Positions 23,499 to 33,419 of a stretch of DNA of 52,359 bases are shown here, one piece after another. The DNA is taken from NCBI RefSeq assembly GCF_000003815.2, contig NC_049990.1, forward strand, positions 3,840,074-3,892,432, given 5' to 3'. This stretch comes from Branchiostoma floridae (Eukaryota; Chordata; Leptocardii; Amphioxiformes; Branchiostomatidae). A model generated the notes under the pieces. It saw nothing but the letters and a program-made list of their open reading frames with translations. It made no database searches and had not been told where the DNA came from. The translations under genes and the position numbers were made by a program. Position 1 is the first letter of the stretch, and every line of letters begins with the position of its first letter.

Positions 23499-26400
23499 TG
23501 TGTACCAAGGATCACTGGGTAGATATTTGCGAGAGTAAACACGTTTAAATGTACTTATAAGTATTGCATTGTTCTTTTTGTCTTCTTAGTTCTGTTTCCG
23601 CCGTTGGTGAAGGTTCTTCAGAAATTAGGCGCAAGTATGTTCCCCAGAGAAGTACTGGACTTTTTCAGCGCGGCGGTCGACAATGTGATGGACATGAGGG
23701 GAAGCAACGAAGATGAAGCCGTAAGATGATTTTTGACGAACTATTACTTTTTTTTCGGTTTACAACAGATCCTATCTGTCGCCGGTTCGGTGAACCGAAG
23801 ATGCTGCTTCGCTACGTAGTTGGCTGTGTAGAGGATCTTTGTGTTTTGTCTTTAGCTTATTTGCACAGACAGGGGCAATGTTGCATTGCACACAAGTTAA
23901 TACAGTAGAAGCCGTATAATTGCACACCCTATTTGGCCAAATTCTTCTTCTCTTTTGTCACCCAGCTGACACGTCTGCTTAGAGACTACCCATCTTTAGC
24001 TTTTAACCACTATTCCTTATGTACTTTCTTAGAAACGGGTGGACTTACTTCAGCTGATGCTGAAGGCTCACAACGAGGAACTGGACAAGGAGGTGCCGAA
24101 GGACGTCGTCAAACATGGTCAGTAAATGTGAGGAAAACGTAGTCTCTACCAGGCTCCATATGTCGCTGGGAAACTCATAGAAATGGAACAAGCAGAGGAG
24201 TAAGCCGGTCAGAGGAGTGCAGCCGGCTAGGGAACAGCTTGCGATCTATTAGTACTACTACGATGTGAGGAAATTATTGTTCTGGCCGGCTGACTCCCCT
24301 AGCGTACTAACATTATGACTCTATTTGTCCAATTTCTACAATTAGACCACCCATCTGCGAAGCCTGGTAGAGGCTAATGAAAACGATCATCACACACATC
24401 GCATTCAGCCATACACAACTGGTGGTAGCGATCGTTTGTGATTAATGCAGTTTCCTGCTGGGATATGAAATGTCTAAACATAATATATTTTCAAATACAT
24501 ATACAATTCACTCTCACAACTGGATAAAAACGGAGATTTACTTTCGGACGTTTCGAGTGACATCCATCACTCTGAATGAATTGGCAGGACAATTTAATAC
24601 ATGTACAAGTACAGCTAACTAGAAAAAATGTTTGAACCACTTAATCCGAAGGACTGTATGCAAATATTAATCAAATGTAAATATAATTAAATTAGTTTAA
24701 CTGTAATATCCAACACAAAAATTTGACTCATCCAAATTTTCGACTGAACAGCACCAGTCTTTGTCAGGAATGAACAATCCACTGACTGGTGCTTTTTAGT
24801 CGAAAATTTGGGTAAGTCAAATTTAGTTCAATAAGAACTTCTACCAACACAGATGAACTTTCAAGTCAAATGTAAACATGTTTGTATAGTTCCCCATGGT
24901 AAATGACACCATAGGAAACTGTATAGTCCTTTGTGATGCAAAGCGTGGTCCCACGTACTGGAGAATTGCCTTTAGACGTTAGTTAACACCCATCCTCCTA
25001 ACGCCCGGTCCCCAACGGCATTACCTTATGGGGTCCTGCTATCCCATGCCCTATCAGTGGCTATTATGATTGTCGCCACAAACAAGCTGTCGACCAATCA
25101 GAGAATAGGCCTTTCTTGGGCTTGTTGTTGTCGCAAGCTGTCTCGCAAAGGGAAGCTATCAGCCAATCATGTTACGTATTACCATGGCCTTGTTTGCTCA
25201 CCATGCCGAGGCCCGATCCCCAACGGCCGACTGCCCATATAAGGGCAAGCTCATTAATATTCATAAGCAAGGCACCCTTAGTAACCGAATACTGTGGCTG
25301 AGTTGTCAGGGGTGATATCATAGGCTTTGCCGTGATTGTCAACCCTGAGTGTGAGGGTGTAGTTACCTGGATGCCTTGGTAAACTCTCTTCATAAACTCT
25401 CTTCGTAAGGTGTTTCCATGAGGGAGATAAAGGATAACGCCATGCTATTCTGGCTCGCCGGGTACGAGACGACAGCCGACACCCTCTCCCTCACAGCCTA
25501 CAACCTGGCTCTTCACCAGGAGGCGCAGAATAAAGTCATTGAGGAGGTGGATGCCATCGTTGAGAAAAGGGTAAGTAATGATTCTAAGGCCTACGTCACA
25601 TTTCCAAAACGGGACCCGGCCGGGCAGATTTCGGGAACGAAAAGTATGGTATAAAAGATACCAAACTACACAATACGTATACTAAAAAGAATAGTTGTGG
25701 GCATTATTTATGTATATTTTTATACGTATACATTTGTATTTTTCATTTCCACAAACAGCCCGGCCGGGCCCCGGTTTGGAAATGTGACGTTAGTCTAACA
25801 AAGAGGTGCTCGATTGTTTAAGTTAATTAAGATAGGACACTTCGTCTTTGGCGGCTTCCAAAAAAAGTAAAACCAAAAATTGGGTCTTACATGTAGCTCG
25901 CAGCAGTCCATATTAGAATAGGCACCTCGTCCACTTGTCACCAATGTTATCTTGCACGGTCTTGAGTATTTTGTTCTGTACTTGTAAATTTCATATTCCC
26001 CTTGAATTGAGCTAGAACATGTAAGAGAACTTGGCGAGTCACCAAGGCTAAAGGTGCAGTCTCACTGCACTTGCATCACGCTTGCGTCACTGCGGGATTC
26101 GAAAGATACTCAACGGATTTCAGAGATAAAGAACGAATGTTCTTACATTTTGTGTATTTTGTCGTCTTCTAAGTCATACTTTTACGTATCATGCAATATA
26201 TAAATCATAAAAAAATCGGCGAAAATAACAAAACAGTGACGCAGTGACCGAACCCCGCAGTGGCGCAAGCTTGACGCAAGTGCAGTGAGAGTGCACCTTA
26301 AAGCTAAGGTCACAACCCGCCGTACGCGCAGTTTGTTCGTACGTTTTTGGGGGAGGCCACGTCCGCCACGTATTTCTGAAAACGTTCATGCTGTACACTG

Positions 26401-29400
26401 CAGGCGCGTCGCCCGTCCTGGCACGTACGAGGGGCAAATCCGCAGCCGATGGCACACAAAGTTTTACCTGCACGTAAAATTCTACGGCGTGTCTGCGTAC
26501 TCCAAAATTCGTCGGATTCCCTACGAGTTCGTACGGAGGCGGTACTTACCACTTACGGATCCCCAAAGATTGCCCACGTTTTGGTACGTAGACAGCACGT
26601 ATTTGAACGTACGGCAGGTTGTGCCCTTAGCTTAAGACTGTCCAATTCTGTACTTCAGGGGAAGCTGGATCACGACGCTGTGAATGAGATGCCCTTCCTG
26701 GAGATGTGCGTGAACGAGACCCTGAGGATATTTCCGGTTAATCAAAGGTACGATGTACGAGGGTACAAATCAATCCGTCTGGAGTTGGTGATTTACTACT
26801 AATCACCCGGATGGAGGCCTGGCGAACCTCCGTCTCGTATCAGCTACACGGTGATTTCCCCGGACCCCAGCAAGAATAGTGACATATCAGTCACTAATGG
26901 AGATCCGAATCAAACCAAACCAAACGATTGAATTGTTTTTTTATCTCATGTTAAGTTAGCACGGTCATATTGAGGACATAATGATATAATGATACAAGAG
27001 TACAAGACGTACCTCCAAAAGAGCGTTGGAGCGTTGCTTAGTATTGTATATATAATGCTAGTAATGTGTAAATTCCCATGGTCAATGTAATACTGTCCTA
27101 TATGATGAATCTCAAACATCAGGAATGCTTCCCTGAGGGTCAAGATAATGTATCTATCTGTATCTACATAATAATACATCAGCGCGGCAGCAGCTGGTTA
27201 TATTACACCGAACGACCCGTCACACCAGTAACTTTTGCACATCTATCTGCAAGCATACGTGTCGACACAATCGGTGCTTGGTGATAACAAATTCCACTCT
27301 ACGATACTTCTGGGAAAATACGATCTTTTAATGTCTTGTTACACTTTTGAAAATACATAAACGGCCAATGACCAATGTATCTCCCGTAAACTGTTCTGTG
27401 GTACATTCTAGGTTTGATCGTGTCTGTAAGGAAGACATAGAGGTGAAAGGTTTGCACATCCCGGCTGGAACCGTCGTCGCCATCCCCGCCTACGCCATCC
27501 ACCACGACCCCGAGATCTGGCCGGAACCAGAGAAGTTCAAGCCTGAGAGGTACGGAACATCAAATTTTCGGTACGGTCGACGTCTCTCAGGATGTACTTA
27601 GCTCAATTCCAGTGTTGTCGACATAATCCAAAAAGCTAGTCAAGTTAGTCAAGTCACATTTGGCATATCTTTATACCGCATGGTCTTTTTAGCGAATGCC
27701 CACAAACGCCCACTCTAGAGAAGTCCGCGCTGCACGAATCTCATTTTTTTTGCTTTGAATATGTCCACGTTGTGCTCCCATATATCAATCCTGAGTTTCA
27801 AGTCAATCCATTGACCCGAAGTGACATAAATCAAAGTTTTCGATTCTCGATGGTCTTTTCAGCGAACGCCCAGCAAAATGTCTTTTTAGCGAATGCCCAC
27901 TATATCCACAAAAATATCGGCCGTCGCGCAACGACACCTAAACCTACCGCCACAAACATGTTCAAGATGGTGTCCCATTGATGTGTACGGAGTTTCCGTG
28001 CTTTACAAGCATTTTAAGTCCCTGTTTTTGGTCAAAATGTACGGCGTCGATACTACCATACATTAACTATAGCAATTCAAAATGGCGGGCACTAGTCATG
28101 TGACCTCCTTGCGGGACTGTTCTATAAGTATTGCGGGAGGGACTGTTGTAGCATAGCTTCTCATACAACCATTTTAGAGTGAATTCTGAACAAGATTTTC
28201 AATTCATAGTGCTATCATCTGACTGATATTTACATTGTGGTCCTTTTTTCTGTGCTATTATTACCCAGGTTTGAGGAACTTAGTGCAAATATGGATATTG
28301 ATTCACCTCAGTGCCCAATTTAATGTACAAAAGGCTCAGACACATTAGTGTTATAAACCTGACTAGGGGCAGGTAACCAATACTAGAAAAACATAGCTAT
28401 TTATTATTAACAATACTATTTACATTATAAGAATAACTCTTCACCAAACTGGACTTTTCTTATCTTTATTTATCACAGAAACATTGTTACAATGAGGATT
28501 TGATTAGATGAGTATCTGTTACAGTGTGTACAAACTTATTTCAAATACAAAAATGTATTTCATTTCACTTCCTAAATATTTTTAAAGTATTGGAAGAAGT
28601 TGACACATAAACAATATTAATTGCATTACTCGTATTTGTGTGCAGAAAAATGTGACCACATGCTATTAATAGCCTAATAAAATGTTGGAACATGGCACGA
28701 GCGGGCTCCTCTTCTGAGTACAGAAAGGAAATGTTTTATAACATTTACTAGTAGTTATTACGTAGAAAATTTCAACTGTAAAATGTACCTTTATTAACAT
28801 TTACAAACAAATTGTTTTTTCTCTTCTTAATAAATGACAACAATACAGGTAAGTAAGGTGTGTTTCCTTTTATAGCAGACCAGGTAAGACACCGTGCAGG
28901 TGAGTAAGGTGTGTTTCCTTGACTACAGACTAGGTAAGACGCCGTACAGGTGAGTAACGTGCATTTCCTTTGATTACAGACCAGGTAAGACACCGTACAG
29001 GTGAGTAAGGTGTGTTTCCTTGACTACAGACTAGGTAAGACACCGTGCAGGTAAGTAACGTGTGTTTCCTTTGATTACAGACTAGGTAAGACACCGTACA
29101 GGTGAGTAACGTGTATTTCCTTTCATTGCAGACCAGGTAAGACACCGTACAGGTGAGTAAGGTGTGTTTCCTTTTATAACAGACTAGGTAAGACACCGTA
29201 CAGGTAAGTAACGTGTATTTCCTTTCAGTACAGACCAGGTAAGACACCGTACATGTGAGTAAGGTGTGTTTCCTTGACTACAGACTAGGTAAGACACCGT
29301 ACAGGTGAGTAACGTGTCTTTCCTTTGCCTATAGACCAGATAGGCCATTATACAGGTAAGTAAGATGCCTTTCCTTTGCCTATAGACCAGATAGGGTATT

Positions 29401-32400
29401 ATACGGGTAAGTAAAGCAANNNNNNNNNNNNNNNNNNNNNNNNNNNNNNNNNNNNNNNNNNNNNNNNNNNNNNNNNNNNNNNNNNNNNNNNNNNNNNNNN
29501 NNNNNNNNNNNNNNNNNNNAAATACACGTTACTCACCTGTACGGTGTCTTACCTGGTCTGTTATAAAGGAAACGCACCTTACTTACCTGTATGGTGTCTT
29601 ACCTGGCCTGTTATCAAAGGAAATACTCGTTACTCACCTGTATGGTGTGTTACCTGGTCTGTAAACAAAGGAAATACACGTTACTCACCTGTACGGTGTC
29701 TTACCTGGTCTGTAATCAAAGGAAATACACGTAATTCACCTGTACGGTGTCTTACCTGATCTGTAATGAAAGGAAATACACGTTACTCACCTGTACGGTG
29801 TCTTACCTAGTCTGTAGTCAAGGAAACACACCTTACTCACCTGTATTGTTGTCATTTATTAAGAAGAGAAAAAAACAATTTGTTTGTAACTGTTAATAAA
29901 GGTACATTTTACAGTTGAAATTTTCTACGTAATAACTACTAGTAAATGTTATAAAACATTTCCTCTCTGTACTCAGAAGAGGAGCCCGCTTGTGCCATGT
30001 TCCAACATTTTATTAGTCTATTGATAGCATGTGGTCACATTTTACTGCACACAAATAATGCAATTAATATTGTTTATGTGTCAACTTCTTCCAATACTTT
30101 AAAAATATTTAGGAAGTGAAATGAAATACATTTTTGTATTTGAAATAAGTTTGTACACACTGTAACAGATACTCATCTAATCAAATCCTCATTGTAACAA
30201 TGTTTCTGTGATAAATAAAGATAAGAAAAGTCCAGTTTGGTGAAGAGTTATTCTTATAATGTTAATAGTATTGTTAATAATAAATAGCTATGTTTTTCTA
30301 GTATTGGTTACCTGCCCCTAGTCAGGTTTATAACACTAATGTGTCTGAGCCTTTTGTACATTAATTGGGCACTGAGGTGATTCAATATCCATATTTGCAC
30401 TAAGTTCCTCAAACCTGGGTAATAATAGCACAGAAAAAAGGACCACAATGTAAATATCAGTCAGATGATAGCACTATGAATTGAAAATCTTGTTCAGAAT
30501 TCACTCTAAAATGGTTGTATGAGAAGCTATGCTACAACAGTCCCTCCCGCAATACTTATAGAACAGTCCCGCAAGGAGGTCACATGACTAGTGCCCGCCA
30601 TTTTGAATTGCTATAGTTAATGTATGGTAGTATCGACGCCGTACATTTTGACCAAAAACAGGGACTTAAAATGCTTGTAAAGCACGGAAACTCCGTACAC
30701 ATCAATGGGACACCATCTTGAACATGTTTGTGGCGGTAGGTTTAGGTGTCGTTGCGCGACGGCCGATATTTTTGTGGATATTTTGCTGGGCGTTCGCTAA
30801 AAAGACCATCGAGAATCGAAAACTTTGATTTATGTCACTTCGGGTCAATGGATTGACTTGAAACTCAGGATTAATACATGGGAGCACAACGTGGACATAT
30901 TCAAAGCAAAAAAATGAGATTCGTGCAGCGCGGACTTCTCTAGAGTGGGCGTTTGTGGGCATTCGCTAAAAAGACCCTCCCTCTTTATACCTTAGAGTCT
31001 AACCTTCCTCGACAGTCGACACAATCGGTATGTACACACATTTGGCATATCTTCATACCTGAAAGTCTTAACTTCGTCGACGTGTCGACACAATCGGTAT
31101 GTACACATTTGGCATATCTTTATAATGTCTAACCTTCGTCGACATGTCGACACAATCGGTATGTAACGCTAGTTCACCTTTATTCGCGGGGTAACCTATA
31201 TTCGGTTTGTTTCAAAGCCGGATATTTTTTATATCAATTCCACGGATGGTAGTTTTAAACTGCAATATTTTGAAGATATTGTAACTTGAAATCACCGGCC
31301 GTCGACTTGATATTCCCAAATATCCTGTATTTTTCAGACAACGGAGATAGGTTACCCAGCGAATAAAGGTGACCTGGCGTTACACACATTTGGCATATCT
31401 TTATACCTGAAAGTCTAAACTTCGTCAACGTGTCGACACAATCGGTATGTACATGTGGTAGTATCCACACCCATCACACACCCATCACTCAGTCATCTTC
31501 AGCTACGTATCTAACCCATTCATTCGCTGTGAGCACGTGATGTCAGCACTGGTTCAAAGGTCGTTGAAAGTTGGTATCGTCCAGATGCATTTGTTTATAT
31601 TTTAGCTGACCTTGTTGTTTTTACAGGTTCACCAAGGAGGAGAAGGAGTCACGTGACCCGTACGCCTACCTCCCGTTCGGCTCCGGACCCAGGAACTGTG
31701 TGGGCATGCGCCTCGCCTTGATGGAGCTCAAGTTCGCTCTGGCCAAGGCTCTGCAGAAGGTCCGCTTCGTCACCTGCGACAAGACTGTGGTAAGTATGGA
31801 ATAATATACAAGCTAGGCTAGGCTCGTCAAAGAGGTTCATCAGTCGCGTACGAATACAGTTCTATGACTGTTTTAAAGGTAAGGTACATACCTCCAAATT
31901 TCCGATGTCTGACAGCACATCTTGATCACGGATAATGACCTAGTCTCGATCTCGCGAGAGAACACGAGGCTAGGTCAGGCTTGCGTAGATCATCTGCCCC
32001 CTCCCCCCGCCTCCCATAGGAAGATTAAGAAAGGCCATCCACATCCAACTAGAGGGGGCGAAGCTGAACCGAAATACGGGCTGGGAGCTGCCCAAGTCCT
32101 ACCTATCCTTTCTCTGCAAGGAGGTGGGGTGAGGGGGCAGATGATCTACGCAAGCCTGACCTAGTCTCGTGTTCTCACGCAAGATCGAGACTAGGTCATT
32201 CTCCGTGATCAAGATGTGCTGTCAGATATCGAAAATTTGGAGGTATGTACCTTACCTTTAAAACAGTCATTGCTCAAAGAAAATTTGGAGTAACTAGACT
32301 AGGCTCAAATTTTAGATGTATGAGGGGCTTTATTTGTGTCTACCAGCCTACAAGAAAGAAAAGCCGATAAAAAGGAAAGCCTGATCAAAACGGCTTAAAA

Positions 32401-32601
32401 GACGCCAAAAACGAGAGGGTGCTAAACCACAGCTTGAATGGTAAGTTTTGATTAAAAATAGAACTAAAAACTTTCCGTTTTCTGTAATCTAATCTTCCGT
32501 TTTTTTTAGTTTTGGCTTATCAATACAATGAAATGCGGTCATGCGAGCTTAGTCCAATGGCTTTAAAATCAACTGCAATTTTTAAAAAGCATTATTAGCA
32601 T

Positions 32602-32678
<77 letters not shown>

Positions 32679-32931
32679 TACATAGATAAATAGATTCATA
32701 TATATGAAGAGAGAGAGAGAAAGATAGATACGGATATATGGATATAGATAGATATATAGATTTAAATAGTTACATAGATAGATAGATTTATATATATATA
32801 TATATATCATATTCATCATCCTACCATTCTACTTCTTCCGATCTTCTTCTCAGATCCCCATCGGCATCAAGAACACCTTCGGGAGCCAGATTGAGGGAGG
32901 CATGTGGCTGAAGGTGGAGGCTCGTACTTAG
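18619..32931 (+). CDS. gene 2: CYP3-clan cytochrome P450, 14 exons with exon 4 lost in an assembly gap
   Basis: Exons: 18619-18686, 20264-20357, 20613-20665, exon 4 from 21179 into the N gap, 21760-21867, 22513-22601, 23070-23218, 23590-23720, 24033-24117, 25410-25570, 26659-26747, 27412-27549, 31627-31789, 32854-32931 (TAG). With a normal 97 nt exon 4 it would encode about 500 aa. Motifs are canonical: anchor MLDLLPF, hinge [21 protein letters not shown]-helix [20 protein letters not shown], haem loop [11 protein letters not shown] with Cys at 31697-31699. Exon 5 is 9 nt shorter than in genes 1 and 3, in frame. The visible first bases of exon 4 read to a TAA, so the gene may be a pseudogene or the contig edge may be wrong. 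Closest to gene 3. Confidence 0.88.
19100..19262. mobile_element. TIR element, family B, copy 2
   Basis: Arms: TTTCAAGCAGATCCTACGGT near 19100 and CTACTGCAAGATCTCCTTGG ending near 19258, with inner pairing of GGCAAAGGATTGTAGC to GCTACACTCCTTTGCC. It lies in gene 2 intron 1. Confidence 0.7.
19357..20015. mobile_element. fold-back element with 100 bp arms, family D
   Basis: The left arm (about 19357-19462, containing GGACATCCAACAGC and CCGCCTGTCTGGATGTACCC) pairs with the right arm (about 19912-20015). The interior 19481-19770 recurs at 24990-25285 in intron 9 of the same gene ('CATCCTCCTAACGCCCGGTC', 'AGCCAATCATGTTACGT', 'AGCTCATTAATATTCATAAG'). No credible protein is encoded. Confidence 0.75.
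20770..20945. repeat. GT-rich microsatellite, gene 2 intron 3
   Basis: Imperfect TGTGTxTG runs. Gene 3 intron 3 has a longer (GT)n at the same relative place (41812-41919), so the repeat predates the duplication. Confidence 0.85.
21179..21190 (+). CDS. gene 2 exon 4, first 12 bases only, with an in-frame TAA
   Basis: After the acceptor TTTCAG, the bases GAATTTTTAAGT run into N. Phase 2 from exon 3 gives Gly-Asn-Phe-stop. Genes 1 and 3 read G-I-F-E here (GATTTTCGAAGC, GATCTTTGAAGG), and the alignment needs no indel: the Glu codon GAA has become TAA. Either a nonsense mutation or a low-quality contig end. Confidence 0.7.
21191..21290. other. assembly gap of 100 N
   Basis: Exactly 100 N, a conventional placeholder of unknown true size. 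It removes about 85 nt of gene 2 exon 4 and the start of intron 4. Sequence after the gap does not resume the exon. Confidence 0.99.
21348..21740. mobile_element. TIR element, family B, copy 3, with internal insertion
   Basis: It begins TAATCTCCAAGCAGATCTTA and ends with the reverse complement (ACCTTAGGATCTGCTTGGAC). Inner arms pair AAGCTGGCAGAGGAGTG with CACTCCTCTGCCAGCTC. A second internal copy of the TIR motif at 21455-21475 suggests nesting. It lies in gene 2 intron 4. Confidence 0.75.
21972..22201. mobile_element. TIR DNA element, family A, copy 2, 5' end missing
   Basis: It matches copies 1 and 3 from 'CGAATCCGCAGCCCGATGGC' to the terminal TTGTGCCCTTAGCTT at 22186-22200. The first about 120 bp and the left TIR are absent and replaced by a poly-G tract. 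It lies in gene 2 intron 5. Confidence 0.75.
22708..22995. repeat. CA-rich compound microsatellite, gene 2 intron 6
   Basis: Imperfect ACACAC/CATACA repeats with a (CG)n core near 22730. Gene 3 intron 6 holds a shorter CA tract at the same place (49345-49403). Cys- or Thr/His-rich ORFs crossing it are artefacts. Confidence 0.9.
23423..23495. repeat. (AT)n microsatellite
   Basis: About 36 AT dinucleotides in gene 2 intron 7. Confidence 0.97.
23903..23940. mobile_element. truncated Tigger/pogo-like MITE
   Basis: CAGTAGAAGCCGTATAATTG preceded by TA matches the left end of the 174 bp elements at 18172 and 49734. The remainder is absent. It lies in gene 2 intron 8. Confidence 0.6.
24522..24580. 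repeat. short dispersed fragment also present at 52050-52105
   Basis: 'GGATAAAAACGGAGATTTAC' plus TTTCGGACGTTT here appears on the opposite strand at about 52055-52098, also in intron 9 but of gene 3. It looks like the end of a larger dispersed repeat not otherwise represented in the window. Confidence 0.55.
24698..24836. mobile_element. TIR element, family C, copy 2
   Basis: It shares TTTAACTGTAATATCCAAC, TTTCGACTGAACAGCA and TCTTTGTCAGGAATGAACAA with copy 1 at 13899, and is shorter inside. It lies in gene 2 intron 9. Confidence 0.7.
24990..25285. mobile_element. family D partial copy
   Basis: It matches the interior of the fold-back element at 19357-20015 without its long arms. Confidence 0.7.
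25584..25797. mobile_element. TIR element, family E, copy 1
   Basis: The arms CTAAGGCCTACGTCACATTT and AAATGTGACGTTAGTCTAA enclose paired CCCGGCCGGG motifs. It inserts 13 bp after the exon 10 donor of gene 2. A second copy is at 51441-51647 in gene 3 intron 8. Confidence 0.75.
26051..26299. mobile_element. TIR element, family F
   Basis: AAGGTGCAGTCTCACTGCAC at the left pairs with GTGCAGTGAGAGTGCACCTT at the right; arms of about 35 bp continue inward (CGCTTGCGTCACTGCGG). It abuts family A copy 3 at 26300. Its middle resembles 12115-12200 in gene 1 intron 7. Confidence 0.8.
26300..26634. mobile_element. TIR DNA element, family A, copy 3
   Basis: AAAGCTAAGGTCACAACCCGCC at the left and GTTGTGCCCTTAGCTTAA at the right. 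It is the most complete copy without internal gaps and lies 24 bp before the exon 11 acceptor of gene 2. Confidence 0.8.
28846..29419. repeat. 51 bp minisatellite with splice-site-like units (left array)
   Basis: About 11 units, each built as CAG-GTGAGTAACGTGTATTTCC-TTTGATTACAG-ACCAG-GTAAGACACCGTA. Each unit contains two donor-like strings (CAGGTGAGT, CAGGTAAGA) and a pyrimidine-rich tract ending TACAG, all in the orientation of gene 2. A notional intron would be about 30 nt, too short for normal splicing within one unit, but sites in different units could pair. Because 51 is divisible by 3, it yields long repetitive ORFs on the minus strand. Confidence 0.85.
29420..29519. other. assembly gap of 100 N at the centre of the fold-back element
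   Basis: Exactly 100 N of unknown true length, placed where the two inverted minisatellite arrays should meet. The repeat and palindrome explain why assembly failed. Confidence 0.99.
29520..29850. repeat. 51 bp minisatellite, inverted right array
   Basis: About 6.5 units, the reverse complement of the left array (TTACTCACCTGTACGGTGTC...). Splice-like strings here face away from gene 2's direction. Confidence 0.85.
30992..31160. repeat. tandem repeat of about 65-70 bp
   Basis: The unit contains CACATTTGGCATATCTTTAT and GTCGACACAATCGGTATGT. Three copies lie here, one after the next element (31384-31450), and a partial one lies left of the fold-back element (27645-27677). The fold-back element therefore inserted into this array. 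Confidence 0.75.
31163..31382. mobile_element. TIR element, family G, copy 1
   Basis: TAACGCTAGTTCACCTTTAT at the left and ATAAAGGTGACCTGGCGTTA at the right. The next bases (CGCGGGGTAACCTAT / ATAGGTTACCCAGCG) also pair. A longer relative is at 42237-42577. Confidence 0.8.
31864..32270. mobile_element. 407 bp long-stem fold-back element in gene 2 intron 13
   Basis: The arms of about 150 bp are almost identical: ATGACTGTTTTAAAGGTAAG at the left against CTTACCTTTAAAACAGTCAT at the right. Inner blocks (GACCTAGTCTCGATCTCGCG, GCGTAGATCATCTGCCCC) pair too. High arm identity suggests a young insertion. It would form a long RNA duplex in the pre-mRNA. Confidence 0.85.
32604..32647. repeat. (CA)n microsatellite followed by GA/TA-rich tract
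   Basis: About 21 CA repeats, then imperfect GATA/GAGA to about 32806, ending 48 bp before the gene 2 exon 14 acceptor. Confidence 0.95.
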
Positions 32932-33419
32932 GGGAGGATGTCGGCAACACAAGATGTCGGCAACTCTTCTGACTTGTAACTTCCAACATTGACACGTGTT
33001 GCCTTTTAGTTTGTGAATCGCTGTTGCCTTTTCTTGCTGGCAGTCTGGATGCATGCGTAGAGCTAGCTGCTTTAAGATAGACTTTCTTTACAATTTACTG
33101 AAAGTCGAAGTACAATTATTCAACATTATGGTCATATATTGTGTGTTATTCAATGAGAAACAATACAAATCTGAGGCGACAATAATGAAGTAAAGAACTT
33201 TGTAATCTCGTTACTGAAAAAAATTAGCTCAACTCTTGCATTAAGATCAATCCAATACTGCAATGTTTTCATGTCAATTATCAACAATCGGGTTCGTTCT
33301 GGTCTCACTAAAGAATGCTTGAAAAATTTTACACGATTTTAGTCCATATCTTTTTCAGTGTTTTACGAAGCATTTTACATCCTACCAAAATGTTCCTACC
33401 TATAGTGATAGCGCCTCGA
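32932..33419. other. gene 2 3' UTR and flank
   Basis: It follows the TAG at 32929-32931. No clear AATAAA was found, and no additional exon. Confidence 0.5.

Larger units (their letters stand above)
27678..30981. mobile_element. 3.3 kb fold-back element with near full-length inverted arms
   Basis: Left arm 27678-29419 and right arm 29520-30981 are inverted copies around a 100 N gap. The outer end is GGTCTTTTTAGCGAATGCCC on each side, read inward. TCTTTATACC flanks the element directly (27668-27677 and 30982-30991), a likely 10 bp target duplication. The arms are not identical: the left has about 28 extra bases near 27874-27902, so the palindrome is not simply one read folded on itself. The core of each arm is a 51 bp minisatellite. 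No recombinase or transposase is evident. It sits in gene 2 intron 12. Confidence 0.75.

Noticed and set aside
28930-29247. 105 aa minus-strand ORF of repeating SYLVCN-type units
   Set aside because: Product of a 51 bp minisatellite; 51 is divisible by 3, so long ORFs arise automatically. Other arrays and frames do the same.
28846-29850. Possible CRISPR-like array (regular direct repeats)
   Set aside because: Units are contiguous with no unique spacers, the context is an animal intron, and there are no cas genes.
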